DNA of 64,000 nt from a virus, in IMG/VR virus record IMGVR_UViG_3300023313_000004, positions 1-64,000 of that record; one strand, written 5' to 3'. The notes below the pieces were generated by a model. The model saw nothing but the letters and a program-made list of their open reading frames with translations. It did not search any database and was not told where the DNA came from. Shown here in pieces: positions 30,187 through 39,201 of this stretch. A program made the translations under genes and the position numbers. Numbering within the stretch: the first letter of the stretch is position 1; each line of letters begins with the position of its first letter.

Positions 30187-31330
30187 CTAGCAACTCTCTT
30201 TTTACACAGACCAAACAATGCTGCACTACTTCTGCAGGGGTGTACCACCCTTTGTGTTCTTCTGGGGGGAATATAGGGGCAACAGGCGTGTCTAAGCACA
30301 AGGAGGTGATGTACTCCTCCGCAAAGAGTATAGCCTCTGCACGGGGCATCCCTGCAAAGGTGATAATCGTGTCTACTCGTCCTGCCCTGTATAGCTCTAG
30401 GGGCAAGGCCTTTACGTCATTAGTTGTCATAATCGTCAGGACTCTAGTGGTGTGTTCTTGTAGCCACCATAGGATATGGGATAGGAGTCTATATTGAACC
30501 CCATCATCGTCCTTGTTATTAAATATCTTTTCTACTTCGTCAATGAGCATTATGCAGGGAGCTTCGTTATCTACTTGGTTAAGTGCTTTTGTTAAGTTAC
30601 CCTCACTCTCCCCTACATATTTGCCCATAAGACCCCCTATATCCAATCTGTATAGGGGTATATTTAGCTCGTTCGCTAAGTGCTTAGCACCTAGAGTTTT
30701 ACCTGTCCCTGCATCCCCACCAAATAAAAGTCCTCTAGGGGTAAGGGCGGCATGGGGGCTATCTAAAAAGAAAGGTGCTTCTTCCATAACCCATTTCTGT
30801 ACAGTCACCTGAGGCGCATAGAAGGGGGTGGTAGTATCTACTTGGGTAAGTCCTCTTGTAGTTGGGGTATAGAGCCTTCTAGTCTTAGCCACCCCTGTAG
30901 CAGTAAGGCTACCATCCCTAGACATAGTAAGCCTAGCCACTTCCCCCACATCCTTTAAAGTTAATCCACCCATAAAAGGAAGGATACCATTGACGGAGGA
31001 GTCGTCTGGCAATACTGAGCGCAGGAGCTGACCTACCATAGTCTTGGGGGTAGGGATAACCCCTGCATCATAGGCAGAGATATTATGCCCCTCTGGGTTT
31101 ATAATTATTAGAACACACTCTTTTTCTACCAGCAAACTATACAGTCTTTCTGGTGAGGGTTTACTCATATACCCAATGCAGTACGTAAACTCATGGGCTG
31201 TGGGGCTGGAGGGGGTGAACGGAACAAAATCTTTTCCTGTTACATGAGATAACACCTCAACCACATTAACTAGGTCTGTGGTGCTAACTTCTATAAGAGG
31301 GATACCTGATTCTACAACTAACTTAAGCAT
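30176..31330 (-). CDS. AAA+ ATPase (FtsH/CDC48-type)
   Basis: The start at ATG 31330 follows AAGGAG; an upstream extension would run through the promoter. The 384-residue protein has a less conserved N-terminal half and a C-terminal AAA+ module: LLFGGDAGTGKT Walker A (about 202-212), a YVGESEGN loop, IMLIDEVEKIF Walker B and a MTTNDVKALPLELYRAGRVD sensor and arginine-finger block. No protease domain follows. It probably remodels proteins or complexes during replication. Confidence 0.85.
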   Translation of the reverse strand: MLKLVVESGIPLIEVSTTDLVNVVEVLSHVTGKDFVPFTPSSPTAHEFTYCIGYMSKPSPERLYSLLVEKECVLIIINPEGHNISAYDAGVIPTPKTMVGQLLRSVLPDDSSVNGILPFMGGLTLKDVGEVARLTMSRDGSLTATGVAKTRRLYTPTTRGLTQVDTTTPFYAPQVTVQKWVMEEAPFFLDSPHAALTPRGLLFGGDAGTGKTLGAKHLANELNIPLYRLDIGGLMGKYVGESEGNLTKALNQVDNEAPCIMLIDEVEKIFNNKDDDGVQYRLLSHILWWLQEHTTRVLTIMTTNDVKALPLELYRAGRVDTIITFAGMPRAEAILFAEEYITSLCLDTPVAPIFPPEEHKGWYTPAEVVQHCLVCVKRELLVDK

Positions 31331-31361
31331 ATACTGACTCCTTGTATTGACACTGGGAATC

Positions 31362-31390
31362 AGTCTACACCTCTTTATTTCATTTGTCAA
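31362..31390 (-). promoter_or_regulatory. Promoter P8
   Basis: TTGACA (31385-31390) and TAGACT (31362-31367) are 17 bp apart, with the variant block TTGACAAATG. It drives the AAA+ ATPase gene. Confidence 0.72.
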
Positions 31391-31398
31391 CGGAGGGG

Positions 31399-31839
31399 CT
31401 ACTTTATAAGTAGGAGTATCCCTAGTAGCACCTCTAAGGCTGTATGCTTAATGTCATTTATCTCTGCCCATTTACGCTCCTCTGCTAGGGCATCTCGCAG
31501 CCTCTCCGCAGCTCTCAAAGTAGCTCTATCCGCCACTTCTATATTTTTCATCGCGTCCCTTAACAGGCGTAGCTGTCTAGCCTTATCGGATAATGCCTTA
31601 TCTAGGGCAGTAACGGTAAGCCTATCTAACTTGTGCTGCTCGTGCCGTAGGGACACGGATGAAGGGGTTAGGTCAGGCATACTAACTAGGGGGGCTAACC
31701 TAGTTTCAGTGTATGGGGCTATAGCAATAGCATCTGCCAGATAGGGTTGTGCATCTATAGCCTCTAACCTATCTATCAAAGTATTGTTAGCACAGCCGCC
31801 CAATAAGAGCAGCACCACGACCAACCACCTATTATTCAT
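31399..31839 (-). CDS. Spanin-like lipoprotein
   Basis: This 146-residue protein has a signal sequence and lipobox LLGGC (Cys16), followed by a helical periplasmic part and a hydrophobic C-terminal stretch (ALEVLLGILLLIK). Lipobox plus C-terminal membrane anchor is the layout of a unimolecular spanin that joins inner and outer membranes at lysis. Alternatively it is the o-spanin partner of the overlapping 31832-32191 gene. Either role implies a Gram-negative host. Confidence 0.65.
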   Translation of the reverse strand: MNNRWLVVVLLLLGGCANNTLIDRLEAIDAQPYLADAIAIAPYTETRLAPLVSMPDLTPSSVSLRHEQHKLDRLTVTALDKALSDKARQLRLLRDAMKNIEVADRATLRAAERLRDALAEERKWAEINDIKHTALEVLLGILLLIK

Positions 31840-32191
31840 TATTTAAGTACGCCAGTAGTTCTTTGGTGGTTCTCTTAGGGTACTTTCGTAAATGTACTCG
31901 TGCTGCCCTTTGTTGTAGGGCCACCGCCTCTTTTTTATGTTCTTCTGATAACGTACCTGCAGTTACGGATTCCCGTACACTGGTCTGTGCCGCAGCCATC
32001 GCTGTAGCTCGTAGTATATCTTCTTCCATATCTATCGCAGCAGCCCTAGAGGCAAAGCTTTCTTTAGCCGCAGAGAACTTAGCCCTACCTAGGAGTGCAA
32101 AAAGCAATACTACTACTGCTCCTGCCAGTAACCCTGTGTGCGCTTTAATAAAGGCCCACCCTTCTAATAACATATAATTGACTTTATTCAT
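31832..32191 (-). CDS. Single-span membrane protein, possible i-spanin
   Basis: This 119-residue protein has a membrane segment (LLAGAVVVLLFALLG, about 20-35) followed by an Ala-rich helical periplasmic or cytoplasmic part and a basic end. Its 3' end overlaps the lipoprotein gene, like Rz/Rz1 pairs. Function is inferred from position only. Confidence 0.55.
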   Translation of the reverse strand: MNKVNYMLLEGWAFIKAHTGLLAGAVVVLLFALLGRAKFSAAKESFASRAAAIDMEEDILRATAMAAAQTSVRESVTAGTLSEEHKKEAVALQQRAARVHLRKYPKRTTKELLAYLNNE

Positions 32192-32498
32192 TTAGTATCT
32201 CCTCCTTCCTTTTCTCATGTATTACTATTTCATCAGTAATATCATCTAAATCATCTCGGAGGGAGTTTTGCTCCTCCCTATCCTCGGCTCTACGCAAGGC
32301 TCTTTTAATTTCTCGTTTTTCTTTATTATAGGAGTTTATCTCCATCTGGATTATGGAGGCTTTTACTTGCCTCATATCCGCAGCCTCTGCAAAAGTTGCT
32401 TGCATCCAGAAAACAGAACCTACTAACGCACTAGCCACCCCTACTACACCCATAATAACCCCCATGTACACTCTTAGTTTCTCCGCGAAAGAAGGCAC
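32184..32498 (-). CDS. Membrane protein with coiled coil
   Basis: This is a 104-residue protein with a hydrophobic segment (VIMGVVGVASALVGSVFW, about 14-31) and a long charged helix (KREIKRALRRAEDREEQNSLRDDL). Its place in the lysis cassette suggests a holin accessory or antiholin, but I cannot prove it. Confidence 0.6.
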   Translation of the reverse strand: MPSFAEKLRVYMGVIMGVVGVASALVGSVFWMQATFAEAADMRQVKASIIQMEINSYNKEKREIKRALRRAEDREEQNSLRDDLDDITDEIVIHEKRKEEILNE

Positions 32499-32749
32499 TA
32501 TTTACTCGTCTTAGCAGACATTTTTGATTCAATAACATTAAAACCAAAGTAGGCTACTACTATCCCAGAGAAGGATATATACATCCAATCAATGATACCC
32601 TCCGCAGCCGTAACCCTACTTACAGGGACGATAGAGGTGTCTACCAATACCATGATGGATATTATCACCTGCATAACTAAGGCAGTGTAGGACATTCTCC
32701 GTCTATGTTTCCACCTTTTACTCTCTAACTCTAACTCATCGGTACTCAT
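32498..32749 (-). CDS. Putative holin
   Basis: This 83-residue protein has a basic N terminus (KRWKHRRR) and two membrane segments (about 22-38 and 55-70, with IDWMYISFSGIVVAYFGFN). This size and topology fit class II holins. It lies directly downstream of the amidase gene. Confidence 0.65.
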   Translation of the reverse strand: MSTDELELESKRWKHRRRMSYTALVMQVIISIMVLVDTSIVPVSRVTAAEGIIDWMYISFSGIVVAYFGFNVIESKMSAKTSK

Positions 32750-32777
32750 AGTTACTCTCCTATAGGGGGTTATTTAT

Positions 32778-33383
32778 TTACGCTAAGCTAGCAAGTATGC
32801 CTGCAGCCATGGCCTCTGCCAAATAAGAGTGCTTATTGGATAATAGCCACTCCTCACAAAAACCATTATTATCTATATACCCTATTTCTGGGATAAAGGC
32901 AGGGCAGTTAGTCTTCCTTAAGAAATAATCCGCTTGTTCTGGAGGGTTATTACCCCAGTACCACCCCTGCCTAGCACCTAAGTCCTCTAGCCCTATGTAC
33001 TCGGACATGCGATAAGACATCTCAGCAGCCTCTCCCCGCCTAATGTAAGCTAGGCTATCCTGCTGACCATAAGAACCATGAGGGCAGTACATAACCATAC
33101 AGCCATGACCCCTTGTGTCATCCCTATCCTCAGGGTCTAACCTATCGAAGTCAGCATTAAAGTGTACGTCCACAGCCATATCAAAAGAGCCAGCATTTAT
33201 AGTATTAACCTTTCTCCTCAGACCCCCACCAACCACTACGGGGGTATGCCCAAGTGCCTTTAGCAGGTCGAACAACACCCCTACTACTACACTAGCCTCA
33301 TCAAACTCATTTAAGGAGTACTTCTTATTAACTGCACCTTTTGCAGATTGCTTATGCCCAGCGCACAACGCTATTTTAGCCAT
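32778..33383 (-). CDS. Endolysin: N-acetylmuramoyl-L-alanine amidase (Amidase_3)
   Basis: This 201-residue enzyme has the zinc ligands and catalytic residues of the AmiC-type amidase fold: ALCAGH near the N terminus, MAVDVHFNAD and FIPEIGYIDN. It cleaves the bond between MurNAc and L-Ala in peptidoglycan. No signal peptide is visible, so release through a holin is expected. ATG 33383 follows AAGGG and overlaps the upstream hydrolase gene. Confidence 0.9.
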   Translation of the reverse strand: MAKIALCAGHKQSAKGAVNKKYSLNEFDEASVVVGVLFDLLKALGHTPVVVGGGLRRKVNTINAGSFDMAVDVHFNADFDRLDPEDRDDTRGHGCMVMYCPHGSYGQQDSLAYIRRGEAAEMSYRMSEYIGLEDLGARQGWYWGNNPPEQADYFLRKTNCPAFIPEIGYIDNNGFCEEWLLSNKHSYLAEAMAAGILASLA

Positions 33384-33852
33384 GATTATAACCCTTAGCC
33401 TCACCTACATATATCGGTTGGGGGTTTCCCATAACCGAAAGTATTGCCTTTGCCTTCAGCCTTTTAATCGGCGCGTAGGGGATATTAAGTTTTTTGGATA
33501 GCACTTCTAGTACCCACTCATGGCAGTACACTTTACTACTATCCTCTACCCCTGCTAGCCACCCAAAGACACCTAACCAATCATACTTCCTACCCATTTG
33601 GGCATTTACCCACCGCAGTACCTCTTCTTGGGTAGCAGCGGTATCAGGAGCACCCACATCATAAATGGCTACCTGCCTAGAGCCATAATCTGATAATCTC
33701 TTGCCAAACCACACATACCCTCGTACCTCAGAGGCATCATATATCTGACCACCCACTACTACTGCAGAGTGGGAGTAAGGACTCCTAGTTATAATAGATA
33801 TAAATATGGAGGCTAAGCTTGTGTAATCCGTGTTAAAAAATACTACTTTCAT
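33376..33852 (-). CDS. NlpC/P60- or YiiX-like cysteine hydrolase
   Basis: The start at ATG 33852 follows GGAGG. The 158-residue protein has YSHSAVVVGGQIYDAS (about 26-41) and later KVYCHEWVLEVLSK (about 108-121), a His-then-Cys order typical of permuted papain-like hydrolases (YaeF/YiiX group). It may cut peptidoglycan peptides or an amide bond in the virion or in lysis. It lies between the virion genes and the endolysin. Confidence 0.7.
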   Translation of the reverse strand: MKVVFFNTDYTSLASIFISIITRSPYSHSAVVVGGQIYDASEVRGYVWFGKRLSDYGSRQVAIYDVGAPDTAATQEEVLRWVNAQMGRKYDWLGVFGWLAGVEDSSKVYCHEWVLEVLSKKLNIPYAPIKRLKAKAILSVMGNPQPIYVGEAKGYNHG

Positions 33853-33854
33853 AA

Positions 33855-34139
33855 TTACCTCCACGCCGCATAAACTTTGAGAGTAGTTACATCCCCCATA
33901 CCTGTCCACCCCGGCAGGGTTAAGTGCGCCTGTAGCTTATACTTTCCTGCTAGAGGTATATCAGCACTGCTAGTAATATGCTCAATAGTATTTTTATCTG
34001 CACCCACAACAGCAGGCCAAGAGGAGATTACCCCTAGTGGGTTCTTCACCTGTATAGTTATGGCGGATGCAAGGCTCATATCTGCACCCATATTCAATAT
34101 TACTCTTGTGCCATCGTCCCCTGCATATATTTTAGCCAT
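33855..34139 (-). CDS. Small beta-rich virion protein
   Basis: This 94-residue protein has the pattern seen in baseplate-upper or fibre accessory proteins: MAKIYAGDDGTRVILN, a VKNPLGV strand, IPLAGKYKLQAHL and a WTG..T C-terminal strand. It is likely a single Ig-like domain. It overlaps the giant repeat gene. Confidence 0.6.
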   Translation of the reverse strand: MAKIYAGDDGTRVILNMGADMSLASAITIQVKNPLGVISSWPAVVGADKNTIEHITSSADIPLAGKYKLQAHLTLPGWTGMGDVTTLKVYAAWR

Positions 34140-37100
34140 TACTTACCCCGTCTATTATCGCCGTATTGAGTGCTATTTCAGTAGTTACATCAGTAGTTAA
34201 TGCCACACTTAAGGTAATGAAGGTATCAGCCCTAAATATTTCTTTTACTGTTACCCCTACGGTGGCAGAGGCTAGCCCTACATCACCTGATTGGGCTAAG
34301 ATTATATGGTTGCCCTTAATGGTACCTACTAGGACACCTATATCCCCTTCTTGTTGTACTACCATATGGGATAGTATTCCAGAATGGGTCAAGGAGCTTA
34401 GGGCAGAGACCCCTTCTTCATAAGAACTAATGGCACCCTTGCCCTCTATGGTAGAGTCCCATAAGGTATAGTCCCCTTCTGGAATCCCTACCCCTCCGCC
34501 CTCTATAATCGCTGTGACTCCCTCAGAGGTTACATCGCCATGCTGTATAGAGGATAATACCCCCATTAGGGTACTTGACCCTACAATTAAGGTCGTATCC
34601 CCCTCTAGTAAACCAGTTATAGCACCTTTGGTACTACTGACGGATAGGACGGAGGAGTTATTCCCTTCTTGGGTCAACCCAGAGTACAACCCTACCAATG
34701 GGATAGGGGTTATAAGGCTTGTAATCGCAGTATTATTCCCCTGAGAAGATTGAACAGTTGCTGCAAGAGGGGACAGTGCCCCTACTGTAGAGGTATTACC
34801 GTCCTGTACCACAACCCCATAGGATAGAAGAGGTGTAGCCGCTGACACTACTGACGTTACAGAGTCCACCCCACTACTACTATAGGTATTTAGAACGGAA
34901 GTGGTGTACACCGTTCCAACATCCCCCCCTTGGGTAGTGTCCACCCCTAGGAATACCTGTGCAGTATTACTCGCAGTAAGAGGGGTGTCCCCTTCTTGCT
35001 GTATTACCACTCCTGCCTGTGCTAGGACGGTTAAACCCTCGGAGGATATATCTCCACCTTGGTAAACGCCTGACAACGCATGTATCTGACCAGAAACCCC
35101 ACTAGAGGAGGTATTATTACCCTGAGTACCTAGGGTAGTTGCTAAGAGGGCACTGTTACTATGTATAATAACTGTATCAGACTCTTGACCCGACAGGGAA
35201 GTACCTGCGGGGGTGGTAGCACCTGTAATTATGGTCGTGTTGCCGTCCTGTAAAAGAGATATAACACTATTAGGGGTGGATTTAATAACCCCTGTATCAC
35301 TCCCTTGTACACCCACGAATACTGATACTAAGCTAGTAGTACTAACACTAATAGTAGAGTTGCTACCCTGAGGGGAGACACTACCTGATTGTATTAGGGT
35401 GGTTAAACCCTCGGAAGCGGTGTCACCCCCCTGATTAGAAAGTATGCCTGCAGGGAGGGCAGAGGTTATACCTCCTATAGAACTATCACCCCCCTGAGGT
35501 AAGGATACCACAACAGCAATAGGGACTAGGGCACTAGAGCTAGAGCTATCGGATACTTGGGTACTACTACCCCCCGATTGGACTAAGGTGGTGACACCCT
35601 CGGAGGATATATCTGACCCCTGCAGGGAGGACACCCCAGAGTTATTGTCTAGGTACCCGTATATGGAGGCACCATCCCCCTGCTGGGAGCTAAGGATAGA
35701 ACCACTACTAGATGCTAGACCAGCATACCCACCGTAATCCCCCTGTTGGAGGAGCACACCTGTAAGGACAGGTACTACTTGTGCACTATAAATACTAGTA
35801 TTACCACTTTGGGTATTTACTACATATATTGCCCCTGCCCCCCCTATAATAAAGGAAGGGCTAATATCATTACCTGCAGTAGAGACCACACCCGATTGGG
35901 CAATAGTTGTAGCACCCTCTGTTGATGTATCCCCTACCTGTAAGGCTTGTATTTGTGCTTGGGTACTAGAGGAGGACTGACTTAGACCCCCATCCCCCTG
36001 CACATACACTAAGGAGTACACATTACCAGAGGTGGCTGCAGAAGAGGCAGTGCCGTCCCCCTCCTGTGAGTAACTACCCTCAGCATTAGTGGTACCATCA
36101 AGAGTTGTTGCACCTACATCCCCTGCCTGCTCCGCCAGAGCTAAACCTTTAATGCTGGCTTTTGCAGCCTCAGATGAGATATTATCCTCTAAGAATACAA
36201 AGGAGGCGGATTCAAGGCTAGAGAAGGAGGCTATAAAAGTAGTGTCCCCGTCTTGGTACAAGGATATTTTACTTTTAGGTGTTGCCTGTGCAGCCATACC
36301 AGAGGTGTGGGCATCCTGAGAGGATACTATCCCCCCAGTAGTGGCACCTATAGTTACCGTGGTTATGGAGGTGTTACTCGTCTGGGTAATAACCACCCCA
36401 GATTGGATGAGAGCATTAAGGTATTCTACGGCAATATCGCCTGCTTGCACTACAGTTACGGACGCAGTAAGGGCACCTGCTATACTGCCCATAACACCGA
36501 AATCTCCTTCTTGGGTAGATATACAATTAAGGGCAGAGACACTCGTTATCCCTGCGGAGAGGGTAACGTCTGAGGTCTGCAGAGATAAGACACTGCCTGT
36601 AGTTAGTGCCGACCCCACAAAGGTAATCCCTACCTGCCCCTCCTGAGGAGTAGTTATACCCCCCTGTAAGGTAGAGGTAGTTCCTTCTGTGGTAATATCC
36701 CCCCCTTGGGTGTTCACTACATGGGAGGTGATAGCCCCTGATTGCACCGCTATAAGAGAGGTATCCCCTTCTTGTGCACTTAAGGTCACAGAGTTGGAGG
36801 GGGTAGAGGAAGATGTAATAGAGAAATAACTCTCTTGGGTTGATACTATTACCCCAGAGACTGCACCTGAGGTAGCAGAGGTAACACTGACCCCATTATC
36901 TTGGGTAAGTACGACCCCTGCTTGAAGGGGAGCTAGAGCTACTTCAGTACCTACATCCCCTGCCTGTGCCGAGGCCATGTTCGCCGTTATAGCACCAGAC
37001 GATATACTTATAGTGGTGCTATCCCCCCCTTGGGGAGTGGTACTTAACGCCACCAAAGTAATGGCAGCATATCCTTGTAGGAAATCCCCTTCTTGTGGGG

Positions 37101-37389
37101 ATATAATCACACAACTTGCTTCAGTTAGGGAGGTGGATAGAGCGGCATTAGACCCCTGATAAGACACGCTGCTGGCGGTGGCGGATACGCTTGCCTGAGC
37201 AACAGATATATCACCCCCCTGCGCCCCTGTAATAACGGCGAGCGCGAGGGCAGCTACTGTAACTAGACTACTATTACCTTCCTGAGCTATATCAGAGACG
37301 GACTGAGGGTTTGTATTTCCTGCTACAGTAGTATCGTGTAGGAGTACGCCCCCAATTATAGTAGGGTCTCCTAAGTATATATTAGCCAT
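34132..37389 (-). CDS. Giant curlin-like tandem-repeat protein
   Basis: After a 40-residue start (MANIYLGDPTIIGG), this 1085-residue protein consists of about 50 tandem repeats of 21-22 residues with consensus QxGD/N near the start, then Ser/Thr/Ala/Val. This spacing and the Q.G..N signature recall the curlin repeat of CsgA, which forms one beta-solenoid rung per repeat. Cysteine and aromatic residues are rare. A recurring variant rung, D(I/V)xxEGxTxLxQxG, appears every few repeats. No signal peptide is present, so it is probably a long virion rod or fibre. It lies between virion genes and overlaps both neighbours. Confidence 0.75.
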   Translation of the reverse strand: MANIYLGDPTIIGGVLLHDTTVAGNTNPQSVSDIAQEGNSSLVTVAALALAVITGAQGGDISVAQASVSATASSVSYQGSNAALSTSLTEASCVIISPQEGDFLQGYAAITLVALSTTPQGGDSTTISISSGAITANMASAQAGDVGTEVALAPLQAGVVLTQDNGVSVTSATSGAVSGVIVSTQESYFSITSSSTPSNSVTLSAQEGDTSLIAVQSGAITSHVVNTQGGDITTEGTTSTLQGGITTPQEGQVGITFVGSALTTGSVLSLQTSDVTLSAGITSVSALNCISTQEGDFGVMGSIAGALTASVTVVQAGDIAVEYLNALIQSGVVITQTSNTSITTVTIGATTGGIVSSQDAHTSGMAAQATPKSKISLYQDGDTTFIASFSSLESASFVFLEDNISSEAAKASIKGLALAEQAGDVGATTLDGTTNAEGSYSQEGDGTASSAATSGNVYSLVYVQGDGGLSQSSSSTQAQIQALQVGDTSTEGATTIAQSGVVSTAGNDISPSFIIGGAGAIYVVNTQSGNTSIYSAQVVPVLTGVLLQQGDYGGYAGLASSSGSILSSQQGDGASIYGYLDNNSGVSSLQGSDISSEGVTTLVQSGGSSTQVSDSSSSSALVPIAVVVSLPQGGDSSIGGITSALPAGILSNQGGDTASEGLTTLIQSGSVSPQGSNSTISVSTTSLVSVFVGVQGSDTGVIKSTPNSVISLLQDGNTTIITGATTPAGTSLSGQESDTVIIHSNSALLATTLGTQGNNTSSSGVSGQIHALSGVYQGGDISSEGLTVLAQAGVVIQQEGDTPLTASNTAQVFLGVDTTQGGDVGTVYTTSVLNTYSSSGVDSVTSVVSAATPLLSYGVVVQDGNTSTVGALSPLAATVQSSQGNNTAITSLITPIPLVGLYSGLTQEGNNSSVLSVSSTKGAITGLLEGDTTLIVGSSTLMGVLSSIQHGDVTSEGVTAIIEGGGVGIPEGDYTLWDSTIEGKGAISSYEEGVSALSSLTHSGILSHMVVQQEGDIGVLVGTIKGNHIILAQSGDVGLASATVGVTVKEIFRADTFITLSVALTTDVTTEIALNTAIIDGVSNG

Positions 37390-37846
37390 TGCCGTTTCCA
37401 GTTACTTGGGGATTTAGAGGTATAGATACCGCTGTCTCAAAGCCTACAGTAGTACCTTGGTCGGGTATCATCATAACCATAGGTAGGTGGTCATCAGGGA
37501 GTGCTAGTTTAGAGAAGGCTACCCAACCAGTATCTGCGGTTGTCTGGGTAGGGTGCCCTGTAGGATGAAAGGAGGTGTATATACCTAGAGGGTAGTCCGT
37601 ATCTAAGACCCCCGTAATGCTATTGATAATAAATACCCTGATTCCATTTGCCGCCAAAGAGGCATCTGCATTGAATACTGTTGCAGTGTAATACCTAATA
37701 ACAGGCTGTATGACCACCCCAGAAGAAGAGCCTGTAAACGAGCCCAAACTCCCCTGTGCAGTAGCCTGCAACCCTCCCGGTATAGTTTGGTTAGCTGCAG
37801 CCCAGTTCCCCGCAGTCGATACGTTCCTAGCATACCAAGTAGCCAT
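37382..37846 (-). CDS. Hypothetical virion protein
   Basis: This 154-residue, beta-rich, Gly/Thr-rich protein starts with MATWYARNVSTAGNW, a start common in phage structural proteins. No catalytic motif is seen. Overlaps with 34132-37389 and its adjacency to 37846-39189 suggest a joined appendage. Confidence 0.6.
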   Translation of the reverse strand: MATWYARNVSTAGNWAAANQTIPGGLQATAQGSLGSFTGSSSGVVIQPVIRYYTATVFNADASLAANGIRVFIINSITGVLDTDYPLGIYTSFHPTGHPTQTTADTGWVAFSKLALPDDHLPMVMMIPDQGTTVGFETAVSIPLNPQVTGNGNG

Positions 37847-39189
37847 TAGTCATACGCCTTATCAGCGGTTATTGTCCATACAATAGTACCGTCTGTTACT
37901 AAATCACCCACTGCTAGTCCAGTCCATACAGGAGGGGTAAGCCCTGAGACCCCTGCTGTAGTACACACCGCATGTTGCCCTGCTGAGGTAGGAGCAACTA
38001 AAGTGGCAGGTATGCCCACGGCTGCTACTACACCTGTCATACTAGCTGACCAAAAACCTAGCTGGTATCCTTTTACGGCGTTGGTGCATATAGTTTCAAC
38101 GGTACGCATTGTCCACACGACTGCACCATCAGTAACAGTACTCCCCTCTACTAAGTTTAAGGTACCCCATAAAGGCTCAGACGCGCCTGTTGCACCCCCC
38201 GTTGTACATAAAGCAACTAATTTAGCATACTCCGCTGGGTTAATTTGAGCACCCACACCATATACTGCTGCTTGCCATAAGTTGCCACTGGCTGGGTCGG
38301 GCACAACATAAAAATACTCTGCTACATCACCAAAGGCTCTCGTGAATACCACCTCCCCAACACCAGTTGCTGGAGGCGCAATATTGGGGTCTGCAGAACC
38401 AATACCTGCAACGCCAAAGCCTATTAGCCCCACATTACCCGTATGCGCCATAGTCAAAGCATCGTACTCGTAAACCTTTGTTCCTATAGGTAGGGGCACC
38501 CCTTTGGAGTCGTGAAAACGCTCCCTGTTTTCTACGAGAGCCCCTGTAACGGCGGGGGTCTCAGTAGTTATTAGTATGTATGCTGCCAGTAACCCACCTG
38601 CCGCCCAGCCTGTTGTAAACTTAATACCAGAGGATGTGCCGCCATTCCCTACAGCCCTCATTACTAGGTGCCCACCTACGGGGACGGTCACTGTTTTTGC
38701 CGCAGTACCCGTAGTAGCAAAAACACCTGTAGGGTTCACCCAAGAACTAGCAGACCCAACATATGTACCTAAGGGCACAGATGCCACGCGAGTAGACGCA
38801 GTACCTGCACCATTAACTGAGTACGCATCCACAAAGTACTTATGAGAGGCTGAGCGTTTTAGGCTACCCCTAAATTTATCTACCCTTACTTTAGTGGCTT
38901 TCGTATAGGCAGCCCCTAAACAAAAAGAGCCAACGGAGTAGTATGTTGCAGCCCCTGTAGATATACCAGACATTAACTGAGTTGTAGAGGCTACAGTCAT
39001 ACCCCCTGCAGCACTGGGAGGGGCAGTAAGCGCAGTGTTTTGTACAGGGGCAAGGATTAAGTGGTCTTTCCATGCGGCGTTCTTTGTTACGGCCGTGTTG
39101 GCAGGCTTAGCAGCTGCAGCACCCGGAGTAACAAACCCCGGCATTAACGTGGTAGCCGCTGCACCAATAATACCAAAATACTTAGACAT
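37846..39189 (-). CDS. Putative tail appendage protein with two C-terminal repeats
   Basis: This is a 447-residue protein. The N-terminal half is Ala/Thr-rich and beta-like. The last 130 residues contain two copies of a motif ending in TDG..VWT(I/M), each with a C.T.G..G..P.W stretch; such repeats occur in phage fibre and adhesin tips. It may bind a receptor or decorate the fibre. Its start is at ATG 39189. Confidence 0.6.
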   Translation of the reverse strand: MSKYFGIIGAAATTLMPGFVTPGAAAAKPANTAVTKNAAWKDHLILAPVQNTALTAPPSAAGGMTVASTTQLMSGISTGAATYYSVGSFCLGAAYTKATKVRVDKFRGSLKRSASHKYFVDAYSVNGAGTASTRVASVPLGTYVGSASSWVNPTGVFATTGTAAKTVTVPVGGHLVMRAVGNGGTSSGIKFTTGWAAGGLLAAYILITTETPAVTGALVENRERFHDSKGVPLPIGTKVYEYDALTMAHTGNVGLIGFGVAGIGSADPNIAPPATGVGEVVFTRAFGDVAEYFYVVPDPASGNLWQAAVYGVGAQINPAEYAKLVALCTTGGATGASEPLWGTLNLVEGSTVTDGAVVWTMRTVETICTNAVKGYQLGFWSASMTGVVAAVGIPATLVAPTSAGQHAVCTTAGVSGLTPPVWTGLAVGDLVTDGTIVWTITADKAYD

Positions 39190-39201
39190 AGTTATAACCC
39201 C

